A stretch of 6,558 nt of DNA from Sphingomonadales bacterium UBA1936 (GTDB taxonomy: Bacteria > Pseudomonadota > Alphaproteobacteria > Sphingomonadales > Sphingomonadaceae). The notes beneath the pieces were generated by a model. The model was not told the origin of the DNA. It saw only the letters and a list, made by a program, of their open reading frames with translations, and made no database searches. Location of the stretch: assembly GCA_002336985.1 (NCBI GenBank), contig DDFE01000129.1:6565-13122 (forward strand), given 5' to 3'. The position numbers were made by a program, and so were the translations under genes. Position 1 is the stretch's first letter. Each line of letters opens with the position of its first letter. Positions 1 to 4,507 of the stretch are shown piece by piece.

Positions 1-106
1 GTTCGATCCGCGGAAGTTCCATGCGCAGGTGCTGATGACCGGCGCGCTGCCGATGACGGTGCTGGAGGCGAAGATCGACGCGTGGATCAAGGCAGGCGGG
101 CAGTAA
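1..106 (+). CDS. DUF885-like peptidase family protein, 3' end only
   Basis: This is the C-terminal 34 residues of a gene entering from the left. The reading frame starts at base 2 and ends at the TAA at 104-106. The tail runs FDPRKFHAQVLMTGALPMTV and then LEAKIDAWIKAGGQ. A pattern of F-H-x-x-x-L, then G-A-L-P, then V-L-E-x-x-I-D-x-W-I resembles the extreme C-terminus of DUF885 proteins, which are usually long, secreted, peptidase-like proteins common in sphingomonads and other Gram-negatives. The family call rests on this short tail only. No catalytic motif is inside the window, so function is inferred. The gene points towards the oxygenase at 185 on the same strand, but a strong hairpin lies between them. 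Confidence 0.6.
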   Translation, partial: FDPRKFHAQVLMTGALPMTVLEAKIDAWIKAGGQ

Positions 107-119
107 GGCGCGCTTTCGA

Positions 120-153
120 CAATTGGGTCGGATATCGCTATTCGACCCAATTG
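120..153. repeat. Strong intergenic inverted repeat (hairpin)
   Basis: Arms CAATTGGGTCG (120-130) and CGACCCAATTG (143-153) are perfectly complementary over 11 bp. Inside them a G-T pair and three A-T pairs (131-134 with 139-142) extend the stem to 15 bp with a TCGC tetraloop. The structure sits 13 nt after the DUF885-like stop codon and 31 nt before the oxygenase start. No T-tract follows on either strand, so it is not a textbook intrinsic terminator. It could be a T-poor terminator, an mRNA-stabilising 3' end, or a dyad operator for the oxygenase gene. Confidence 0.7.
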
Positions 154-184
154 CCGACATTCGGGATGTGAGTAGTATCGGCAA

Positions 185-760
185 ATGCAAACTGAACTCT
201 CGCCGACGCGGCACGCCCAGGTAGAGGGCCGCGACGTCTTCGTATTCGACGGACTGATAGCGGATGGTGAACTCGGCAGTTACGCCGAAGCACTCGGGCG
301 CGCGTCGTTCACGCGCACCGAATTCGCAAAGCCCGAGACCGCCGACTATAAGCATTGGGCCAGCGAGATGCCGCTCGCGAACGTGGTTCAGTTGCCGCTG
401 TGGCCCGCGACCCAGAGTGCCATCGCTTATGCACGGCCGGGCGAATCCTATCGGCCGTATCGAGCGTATACGAATTACGCCGCGTACGGCGACATGCTCT
501 ACACGCACGTCGATTGCGCGCCCGATCAGCGCGAGCTCACCGCACTTTGGTTCCTGTCGGCTCGCTGGGAGCCGGAGTGGGGCGGCGAGACCATGTTCTT
601 CGACGCGTCGGGCGACGCGATGTTCTGCGCGAGCCCCAGACCGGGACGGCTCGTTCTCTTTGATGGCGCGATCCCGCATGTCGGTCGCCCGCCATCCCGC
701 ATCTGTTACGCGCCGCGATACAGCTTCGCGATCAAGCTCAGTCCGGTGGCGGCTACTTGA
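185..760 (+). CDS. 2-oxoglutarate/Fe(II)-dependent oxygenase, prolyl 4-hydroxylase-like
   Basis: The 191-residue protein shows the iron-binding facial triad of the double-stranded beta-helix oxygenases. It has an HxD motif at H108/D110 (context YTHVD) and a distal His at H165 (context AIPHVGRP). R178, in an R-Y-S context 13 residues on, is the likely 2-oxoglutarate carboxylate anchor. A W-G-G-E-T stretch (132-136) and G-R-L-V-L-F-D (154-160) before the distal His match the prolyl-4-hydroxylase-like branch (2OG-FeII_Oxy_3 type). Such enzymes couple oxidative decarboxylation of 2-oxoglutarate to hydroxylation of a substrate; the substrate here cannot be told. No signal peptide is seen, so it is probably cytoplasmic. 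The ATG at 185 is the only upstream start in frame, because a TAG lies at 173-175. Its ribosome binding site is weak. The gene appears monocistronic. Confidence 0.85.
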   Translation: MQTELSPTRHAQVEGRDVFVFDGLIADGELGSYAEALGRASFTRTEFAKPETADYKHWASEMPLANVVQLPLWPATQSAIAYARPGESYRPYRAYTNYAAYGDMLYTHVDCAPDQRELTALWFLSARWEPEWGGETMFFDASGDAMFCASPRPGRLVLFDGAIPHVGRPPSRICYAPRYSFAIKLSPVAAT

Positions 761-762
761 AC

Positions 763-776
763 GCGCTCCGGAGCGC
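763..776. repeat. 14-bp perfect palindrome after the oxygenase stop
   Basis: GCGCTCCGGAGCGC is a perfect palindrome beginning two bases after the oxygenase stop codon. It has no T-tract and no spacer, so a hairpin would lose its central pairs to the loop. It may take part in forming the 3' end of the oxygenase mRNA, but this is weakly supported. Confidence 0.4.
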
Positions 777-821
777 TGTGGCCGCTGTCCATCCAATCCG
801 GGCTTATTAGGCTGCGGAACC

Positions 822-842
822 CGCCGTGGCGAAGCCACGGCG
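822..842. repeat. Perfect 9-bp hairpin with GAA loop
   Basis: CGCCGTGGC (822-830) and GCCACGGCG (834-842) pair perfectly around a GAA loop, giving a GC-GAA-GC apex that is known to be unusually stable. It is the first of three hairpins packed into about 100 bp with almost no spacer. It resembles REP-like palindromic units of GC-rich genomes; repetition elsewhere in the genome cannot be judged from this window. Confidence 0.6.
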
Positions 843-847
843 TCGGT

Positions 848-864
848 CGGGGCTGCTGGCCCCG
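848..864. repeat. GC-only hairpin in palindrome cluster
   Basis: CGGGGC (848-853) pairs with GCCCCG (859-864) around a TGCTG loop. Flanking TCGG (843-846) can also pair with CCGA (869-872), although a bulge intervenes. It sits directly between the hairpins at 822-842 and 872-924. Confidence 0.55.
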
Positions 865-871
865 CCGGCCG

Positions 872-924
872 ATCGGGTTCCCGGAAGCTGGAAATAGCTC
901 CGCTATTTCCGCGCGGAACCCGAT
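872..924. repeat. Two-tier long hairpin (10 bp outer, 9 bp inner)
   Basis: The outer arms ATCGGGTTCC (872-881) and GGAACCCGAT (915-924) are perfectly complementary. Inside, GGAAATAGC (890-898) and GCTATTTCC (902-910) form a second perfect stem with a TCC loop. The two tiers are separated by an asymmetric internal loop of 8 and 4 nt. The element ends 3 nt before the T-tract of the minus-strand terminator, so it lies just downstream of the putative small RNA. No T-tract belongs to this hairpin itself. Confidence 0.7.
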
Positions 925-927
925 ATG

Positions 928-964
928 AAAAAGGTTGCCGGAGCGTCTGCCCCGGCAACCCTTT
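928..964 (-). terminator. Intrinsic terminator of the minus-strand small transcription unit
   Basis: On the minus strand GGTTGCCGG (plus 952-960) pairs with CCGGCAACC (plus 933-941) around a 10-nt loop. It is followed at once by TTTTT (plus 928-932). Upstream bases 961-964 read GAAA on the minus strand, which can pair on into the T-tract. A perfect GC-rich stem followed directly by five Us is the classic rho-independent form. On the plus strand only CTTTG follows, so the minus orientation is favoured. The unit it ends must come from the right, where no long ORF exists within 300 bp. Confidence 0.85.
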
Positions 965-965
965 G

Positions 966-1010
966 CATGGTCAGCGGCTTGGAGATGAATCTCAAGCCCG
1001 GGAGACCATG
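966..1010 (-). other. Stem-loop 2 of the candidate small RNA
   Basis: The plus-strand arms CATGGTC (966-972) and GACCATG (1004-1010) pair over 7 bp. Inside, GGCTT (976-980) pairs with AAGCC (994-998), and GAGA (982-985) pairs with TCTC (990-993), leaving one bulged G at 981 and a 4-nt loop. The mixed base composition and the bulge look more like a folded RNA domain than a simple terminator. Confidence 0.6.
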
Positions 1011-1023
1011 GCCGCTTTCAAAC

Positions 1024-1066
1024 AACACCTTATCGTCATGCCGCAAGGCATGAGCAGCGAGGTGTT
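1024..1066 (-). other. Stem-loop 1 of the candidate small RNA, starting in the small-ORF stop codon
   Basis: The outer arms AACACCT (plus 1024-1030) and AGGTGTT (1060-1066) form 7 bp. The inner arms TCATGCC (1036-1042) and GGCATGA (1047-1053) form another 7 bp around a 4-nt loop, with internal loops of 5 and 6 nt. On the minus strand the first arm overlaps the TAA stop (1065-1067) of the 18-codon ORF. A terminating ribosome would therefore hold the base of this hairpin open, a geometry that could link translation to RNA folding. Confidence 0.6.
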
Positions 1067-1121
1067 AGGCGACTGACTCCCGAACGAAATTCTCCGTGCC
1101 ACAAGCTGAACCATGAGACAT
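1065..1121 (-). CDS. 18-residue small ORF with near-perfect Shine-Dalgarno
   Basis: The ORF reads MSHGSACGTENFVRESVA and stops at TAA. It is polar, with no membrane segment or signal peptide and a single Cys at position 7, so it is unlike known hydrophobic type I toxins. I do not recognise the sequence. The case for translation is the ribosome binding site GAAAGGAGGTGATCC, whose GGAGG core ends 7 nt before the ATG, the optimal spacing. That is far stronger than the site of any other gene in this window. The ORF ends at the base of a hairpin and is followed by a second hairpin and an intrinsic terminator, so the transcript seems built around it. It might be a leader peptide, a regulatory peptide, or a ribosome-loading site that matters more than its product. 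Confidence 0.5.
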   Translation of the reverse strand: MSHGSACGTENFVRESVA

Positions 1122-1122
1122 C

Positions 1123-1137
1123 GGATCACCTCCTTTC
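1123..1137 (-). promoter_or_regulatory. Extended Shine-Dalgarno fully complementary to the 16S rRNA tail
   Basis: The minus strand reads GAAAGGAGGTGATCC, one base before the ATG at 1121. The 3' end of bacterial 16S rRNA is GGATCACCTCCTTTCT, so the match is 15 contiguous bases. Ordinary sites pair over 4-7 bases. A chance match of this length in a window this size is very unlikely, so it is either selected or derived from an rRNA end. Such a tight site could cause ribosome stalling or sequestration rather than simply efficient initiation. Confidence 0.75.
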
Positions 1138-1146
1138 GCTAAGCGC

Positions 1147-1166
1147 CGTGACCAACGCCGGTCACG
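1147..1166 (-). other. 5' hairpin upstream of the extended Shine-Dalgarno
   Basis: The plus-strand arms CGTGACC (1147-1153) and GGTCACG (1160-1166) are perfect 7-bp complements around a 6-nt loop. On the minus strand the hairpin ends 9 nt before the Shine-Dalgarno sequence, leaving that site single-stranded. It could be a 5' stabiliser or part of a regulatory leader. Confidence 0.6.
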
Positions 1167-1180
1167 AACCGGAATCTGAA

Positions 1181-1231
1181 TCATCCCGAGTCGCACCGCA
1201 AGGACTTGTGGAAAAAAAATTTAGCCGTCAT
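1181..1231 (-). CDS. Possible 16-residue leader ORF with a T8 run
   Basis: The minus-strand ATG at 1231 opens MTAKFFFHKSLRCDSG and a TGA. Three Phe codons are read through a run of eight Ts (plus A8 at 1212-1219). The upstream ribosome binding site is poor (only GAG about 9 nt away), and codon content proves nothing at this length. It is listed because it lies just before the hairpin and extended Shine-Dalgarno of the small transcription unit. Consecutive Phe codons ahead of hairpins recall attenuation leader peptides. The T8 run may instead be a simple tract or a weak terminator tail for the upstream lipoprotein gene. Confidence 0.2.
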   Translation of the reverse strand: MTAKFFFHKSLRCDSG

Positions 1232-1235
1232 TATT

Positions 1236-1254
1236 CGACGCTCGCGCTGCGTCG
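1236..1254 (-). terminator. Weak hairpin after the lipoprotein gene
   Basis: CGACGC (1236-1241) and GCGTCG (1249-1254) form a 6-bp stem with a 7-nt loop, 15 nt after the lipoprotein stop codon on the minus strand. A T8 run follows, but only after 16 nt, further than normal for an intrinsic terminator. On the plus strand TTTT follows directly at 1255-1258, so it might instead stop plus-strand readthrough. Confidence 0.3.
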
Positions 1255-1269
1255 TTTTCGACCTTCGTT

Positions 1270-1791
1270 TCAGGCGCGGCAATCCTCGACAACTCGGGTG
1301 AATTCGGGCCAGACAGGATAGGCGCGTTCGACACCGTCGATCAGCACGCCGAACCGTCCCCGGCTGAATGCCAGCGCATCGAGAATGGGATCGCGTGCAT
1401 TCAGGCGAACCGTCGCGAAAGTTCCGCTTCCCTCTGCCGCGACGCTCTTCACCAGCGACGTTGCGCGCAGCGTGACCATGCCACCTGTTGCCGGTCCCGA
1501 CCGCGAGATCATCAGGGAGATGCCGCGCGTCTCGCGATCGCACTGGATGGCGAGGATCGCGGCCTGCGGCGTCACGCCGAACCGTGCCGCGCTGCCGGAG
1601 GGCGTGGCGGCATAACTCCACAGGCCGGGTTCGACACCGGTATCGGCCGGTGGGCCGGGCGGCGTCGTAACGGGCGGCGGCGCCACGGTCACGAGCGCTG
1701 GCGGGGGCGCGGGAGGGGGCGTCCGCGTGACAGGCGCGACGCAGTTGGTCAGCAGGACCATCGGCAGGAGAACGAGCGGAACACGACGCAT
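1270..1791 (-). CDS. Proline-rich putative lipoprotein, function unknown
   Basis: The 173-residue protein starts with a short basic and hydrophobic signal, MRRVPLVLLPMVLLTNC. This would place C17 as the lipidation site, with L-T-N-C as a slightly unusual lipobox because Asn occupies -1. Residues 20-48 are a Pro/Thr/Ala linker with several PPP runs, of a kind that spans periplasmic distance. The rest (about 54-173) is a compact domain with G-L-W-S-Y near its start, C84 in an I-Q-C-D-R context and a C-terminal V-V-E-D-C-R-A. The two cysteines (84 and 171) could form a disulphide. I do not recognise a named family. An in-frame start exists further upstream (1953), but it would overlap the divergent transporter gene and bury the signal peptide, so the ATG at 1791 is preferred. 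No clear ribosome binding site is visible. Confidence 0.75.
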   Translation of the reverse strand: MRRVPLVLLPMVLLTNCVAPVTRTPPPAPPPALVTVAPPPVTTPPGPPADTGVEPGLWSYAATPSGSAARFGVTPQAAILAIQCDRETRGISLMISRSGPATGGMVTLRATSLVKSVAAEGSGTFATVRLNARDPILDALAFSRGRFGVLIDGVERAYPVWPEFTRVVEDCRA

Positions 1792-1900
1792 CCAAGGCGG
1801 CCTATTGCCGATAAGCGCACGGGGCAAGTCGCGCGGCTTGCTGCGACCGCGCGCTTCGTCGCATAACCGCCACGGGCTGTGAGCCAACAGGGGAGCGGGA

Positions 1901-3172
1901 ATGGCAATCGATACCAGGCGGCTGCGCTCGATTGTCGGGGGTTCGGCGGGCAATCTGGTCGAATGGTACGACTGGTACGCCTATACCAGTTTCAGCCTTT
2001 ATTTCGCGGCATCGTTCTTTCCAAAGGGCGATGCGACGGCGCAACTGCTGTCGACGGCCGCCATTTTCGCCGTGGGGTTCCTGATGCGGCCGATCGGCGC
2101 ATGGATCATGGGCGTGTACGGCGACCGGCACGGCCGCAAGGCGGGCCTCGCGCTGTCGGTGGCGTTGATGGCTGGCGGGTCGATCATGATCGCAGTCGCG
2201 CCGACCTATGCGCAATTGGGCGTGTTCGCGCCCTTGTGGCTGTTGACCGCGCGATTGCTGCAGGGACTGTCGGTCGGCGGCGAATACGGGACGAGCGCGA
2301 CCTATTTGTCCGAAATGGCGACCGACAATCGCCGCGGGTTCTGGTCGAGCTTCCAATATGTGACGCTGATCGGCGGCCAACTGCTGTCACTGACCGTGCT
2401 GCTCATCCTGCAGGCGACGATGTCGGAGGCCGACCTGACGAACTGGGGCTGGCGGCTTCCGTTCCTGGTCGGGGCTGCGCTGGCCGTCATCGTCTACATA
2501 CTGCGCCGCGGCCTTGCCGAAACCGATGCATTCCGCGCGCAGTCCGCCGATCGTCCCGCATCGACGCCCGGCAATCTGTGGCGCGACCATCCGCGCCTGT
2601 TCATGATCGTCGCGGTGGTCAGCGCGGGCGGAAGCCTGAGCTTCTACGCTTTCACCACGTACCTTCAAAAATTTCTCGTCAATACCGCCGGGCTGTCGAA
2701 GGCGAGCTCGACCGAGACGATGACACTGGCCCTTGTCGTCTTCATGCTGCTGCAGCCGGTCTGGGGCGCCATCAGCGACCGGGTCGGGCGCAAGCCGCTG
2801 CTGCTGCTGTTCAGCATCGGTGTCGGGATCGTGGCCGTTCCGGTGTTTTCCGCGCTGTCGACGGTGCAAAGCGCAAGCGCGGCCTTCGGCCTGACGCTCA
2901 TTCCGCTCACACTGCTCGCCGCCTACACATCGATCGGCGCGGTATTCAAGGCGGAACTGTTCCCGCCGCACATCCGCACGCTCGGCGTCGCACTGCCCTA
3001 TGCCATCGGCAACGCGTTGTTCGGGGGAACCGCCGAATATGTCGCCCTGTGGTTCAAGGACATCGGTCACGAGAGCATTTTCTACTGGTATGTGACTGCG
3101 ATGCTCGCGGCGGCGACAATCGCCTTCCTGATGCTTCCCGAAACCAAAAGCCGCGATCTCGTTTCGGGCTGA
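1901..3172 (+). CDS. kgtP: Alpha-ketoglutarate permease-like MFS transporter (metabolite:H+ symporter family)
   Basis: This 423-residue inner-membrane protein closely follows E. coli KgtP, which imports 2-oxoglutarate with protons. Matching landmarks are G-N-L-V-E-W-Y-D (17-24) in helix 1 and F-L-M-R-P-I-G (60-66). MFS motif A G-D-R-H-G-R-K (74-80) and Q-G-L-S-V-G-G-E-Y-G-T-S-A-T-Y (121-135) follow, then F-Q-Y-V-T-L-I-G-G-Q (151-160). The second-half motif S-D-R-V-G-R-K is at 292-298, with K-A-E-L-F-P (350-355) and A-E-Y-V-A-L (378-383) after it. The length and about 12 hydrophobic segments fit the family, and no damage is seen. The ATG at 1901 is preceded by GGGGAGCGGGA. An overlapping ATG at 1879 is in another frame. 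The gene is single, divergent from the lipoprotein across 109 bp and convergent with the metalloprotease. 2-Oxoglutarate is the likely substrate, but related dicarboxylates are possible. Confidence 0.88.
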   Translation: MAIDTRRLRSIVGGSAGNLVEWYDWYAYTSFSLYFAASFFPKGDATAQLLSTAAIFAVGFLMRPIGAWIMGVYGDRHGRKAGLALSVALMAGGSIMIAVAPTYAQLGVFAPLWLLTARLLQGLSVGGEYGTSATYLSEMATDNRRGFWSSFQYVTLIGGQLLSLTVLLILQATMSEADLTNWGWRLPFLVGAALAVIVYILRRGLAETDAFRAQSADRPASTPGNLWRDHPRLFMIVAVVSAGGSLSFYAFTTYLQKFLVNTAGLSKASSTETMTLALVVFMLLQPVWGAISDRVGRKPLLLLFSIGVGIVAVPVFSALSTVQSASAAFGLTLIPLTLLAAYTSIGAVFKAELFPPHIRTLGVALPYAIGNALFGGTAEYVALWFKDIGHESIFYWYVTAMLAAATIAFLMLPETKSRDLVSG

Positions 3173-3192
3173 CGGGCGACCAGCAAAGCAAA

Positions 3193-3219
3193 GGGCCGAT
3201 TCCCTGACGGAACCGGCCC
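3193..3219. terminator. Terminator-like hairpin between convergent genes
   Basis: GGGCCG (3193-3198) pairs with CGGCCC (3214-3219). After an A-C mismatch, TTCC (3200-3203) pairs with GGAA (3209-3212) around a CTGAC loop. On the minus strand it is followed by TTTGCTTTGC, a moderately T-rich tail, so it best fits the end of the metalloprotease transcript. It lies 21 nt after the transporter stop codon and could block readthrough from that side too, though only GTTACTT follows. Confidence 0.65.
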
Positions 3220-3249
3220 CGTTACTTGCGACCCCGAAGGGTAAGGCTT

Positions 3250-4362
3250 TTAGGCCGCGGCCAGCGTCTTGCTGCGCCGGCGACGGGCAGCCGCACCGAT
3301 CATGCCGAAGCCGCCGATCATCATCGCCCAGGTTGCGGGCTCAGGCACGGCAACCGCACGGTTCCAGCCGATCACGTCGAACGCACGGAGGTCGTTCTCA
3401 CTGATCGACAGCAATTCGCCGCGCGCAGCTGTCGGATCCATGATGCCGATGCCCAGATTGTCCTTCCAATGGCTGGCCTGCTGGCCGTCGCCCCAGGTAC
3501 GTCCGGTCGAGAAGCCCGGTCCCTGCGTCGCGCAGCCGTCGATCGAGAAGAACTTCGCGCGCGTGTCTGCCGTGAAGTCGACGACGCCCTGCTGGCAGCT
3601 CGCGGCCGAATAACGGAACATGTCGAGCGACGTGGCATAGGTGAACGCATTGTCCGGGAAGAACGTGCCGGTGCTGTTGATGTCGAGGATATCTACACCG
3701 CTGACGAAGCCCAGCGCATGACCGATTTCATGCGTCGCGACACCGACGAAGTCGAACTGGCCGGCGGTGATGCCGTCGCTGGGATCGAAGTCGAAATCGA
3801 ACAGCGTGCTGAAGGTAACGGATCCGTCGCATGCCGAGGTGCATGCGCCGACGACCGTGCCCGCGACATTGGTGCCCAGCGCCTTCACGTTCGCCGAATT
3901 CAGGCGAACGGTCTGGTTGTTCGCATCACCGTCATTGTCGAGATACGGCGTTGCCGAACCTGCGCCATTCGGGTTGTTCGACGTACGGTTCAGCAGCATG
4001 TTGAACGTGGAACCCGTCGCCAGGCTGGCAACAGCCGAAGCGTCGTCCGCGCTCGTCGCATCCGCAGCCAGCGCGGCACGGAATGACGAATAGCTATAGA
4101 AGCTTGCGCTCGATGCCGTGCTGCCGAGAATGCCGGTACCCAGCGCTGCCGTACCCACAGTCAGGTTGATCGTGATGTTATCGGTAAAAACCGCCGACCA
4201 GCGTGCGGCAGCCGCCTGGAATGCGTTCTGTGCCTGTACACTCGTGCCCGGGATGTAGGTCAGGTTGAACGTCAGCGCGGCATTTGCCGGCGCCGTCGCC
4301 GTAACCAGCGCCGCGGCGCCGATCAGATAACGGGAAAGCTTTCCCAGTCGCGATTTCTTCAT
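3250..4362 (-). CDS. Secreted PEP-CTERM zinc metalloprotease
   Basis: The 370-residue precursor has a Sec signal peptide (basic start, hydrophobic 12-22, cleavage probably after A-N-A at 28). It carries the zinc-protease motif H-E-I-G-H (211-215) with G218. I-M-D-P (307-310) resembles the Met-turn of metzincins. The position usually holding the third zinc ligand, ten residues after the first His, is Ser221; Asp224 is nearby. Four cysteines (174, 178, 256, 277) suggest two disulphides outside the cytoplasm. The C-terminus is a textbook sorting tail: P-E-P-A-T-W-A (340-346), a short hydrophobic helix and R360-R363. This PEPxxWA form is typical of sphingomonads and would be processed by an exosortase. 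It resembles a PEP-CTERM metalloprotease family that I recall as NF038122; that name is from memory. AGGGG about 10 nt before the ATG is a plausible ribosome site. Confidence 0.9.
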   Translation of the reverse strand: MKKSRLGKLSRYLIGAAALVTATAPANAALTFNLTYIPGTSVQAQNAFQAAAARWSAVFTDNITINLTVGTAALGTGILGSTASSASFYSYSSFRAALAADATSADDASAVASLATGSTFNMLLNRTSNNPNGAGSATPYLDNDGDANNQTVRLNSANVKALGTNVAGTVVGACTSACDGSVTFSTLFDFDFDPSDGITAGQFDFVGVATHEIGHALGFVSGVDILDINSTGTFFPDNAFTYATSLDMFRYSAASCQQGVVDFTADTRAKFFSIDGCATQGPGFSTGRTWGDGQQASHWKDNLGIGIMDPTAARGELLSISENDLRAFDVIGWNRAVAVPEPATWAMMIGGFGMIGAAARRRRSKTLAAA

Positions 4363-4385
4363 GTTATTTTGCCCCTATAAACGTC

Positions 4386-4420
4386 CGAAGCGCAGGGGCC
4401 GGATACCCGCTATCGCTTCG
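4386..4420 (-). promoter_or_regulatory. Inverted repeat upstream of the metalloprotease gene
   Basis: CGAAGCG (4386-4392) and CGCTTCG (4414-4420) are perfect 7-bp complements separated by 21 nt, placed 24 nt upstream of the metalloprotease start. It could be a leader hairpin or a spaced operator dyad. I could not identify a clear -35/-10 pair or a sigma-54 type promoter here. Confidence 0.35.
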
Positions 4421-4440
4421 ATGAACCGAAAATTAACGGA

Positions 4441-4460
4441 GGCCTGCGTTCCCGCAAGCC
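4441..4460 (-). terminator. Probable terminator of the DUF3617-amidohydrolase operon
   Basis: On the minus strand GGCTTGCG-GGAA-CGCAGGCC forms an 8-bp stem with one G-U pair and a GNRA-type tetraloop. It lies 47 nt after the amidohydrolase stop codon. The T-rich stretch TTAATTTT comes only after TCCG, so this is an imperfect terminator, but position and orientation fit the end of the operon. Confidence 0.5.
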
Positions 4461-4507
4461 CCTGTTTTGGCTGAAATCTGCGGTTTGTCGCATTCTGGGA
4501 CGTGCGG

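Larger units (their letters stand above)
928..1166 (-). ncRNA. Candidate structured small RNA / small-peptide mRNA of unknown class
   Basis: Reading right to left, this stretch holds the parts of a self-contained transcript: a 7-bp hairpin (1147-1166), a very strong ribosome binding site (1123-1137) and an 18-codon ORF (1065-1121). These are followed by a two-tier hairpin (1024-1066), a second bulged hairpin (966-1010) and an intrinsic terminator (928-964). The order and dense packing are unlikely by chance. I cannot assign it to an Rfam family from memory; it does not look like tmRNA, 6S, SRP RNA or RNase P RNA. The 5' end is not defined because no convincing promoter was found. A weak candidate is TTGCGG with 17-nt spacing to CAGATT, both on the minus strand around plus 1173-1202. 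It may act as mRNA, as regulatory RNA, or as both. Confidence 0.5.

Noticed and set aside
264..1076. 270-codon plus-strand ORF running through the oxygenase and the palindrome region
   Set aside because: It is out of frame with the oxygenase catalytic motifs, low-complexity Arg/Ser-rich, and reads through several hairpins and a terminator.
1123..1137. A 16S rRNA gene 3' end on the plus strand
   Set aside because: Only the last 15 bases match. The preceding sequence lacks the conserved helix 45 region (no GGAACCTGCGGCTG-like stretch), and no other rRNA sequence is present.
928..1166. tmRNA, 6S RNA, SRP RNA or RNase P RNA
   Set aside because: None of their hallmark sequences is present, such as tmRNA acceptor ends, the SRP tetraloop domain or the RNase P conserved core.
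1181..1795. 204-codon minus-strand ORF overlapping the lipoprotein
   Set aside because: It is an Arg-rich shadow of the lipoprotein gene. Only its last 16 codons are kept, as a separate, weak small-ORF candidate.
1792..1900. Shared divergent promoter or operator between the lipoprotein and transporter genes
   Set aside because: Only a short GCAAG/CTTGC repeat is visible and there are no convincing -35/-10 boxes, so no site is called.
1879..3207. 442-codon plus-strand ORF overlapping the transporter
   Set aside because: It is rich in Arg with no domain sense and overlaps, in another frame, a clear KgtP-like protein with a good ribosome site.
3226..4086. 286-codon plus-strand ORF opposite the metalloprotease
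   Set aside because: It is antisense to a gene with signal peptide, zinc motif and sorting tail. Its Arg-rich composition is typical of a GC-rich shadow frame.
4363..4507. Sigma-54 promoter for the PEP-CTERM gene
   Set aside because: I looked for a TGGCAC-N5-TTGC pattern upstream of the start on the minus strand and found none.
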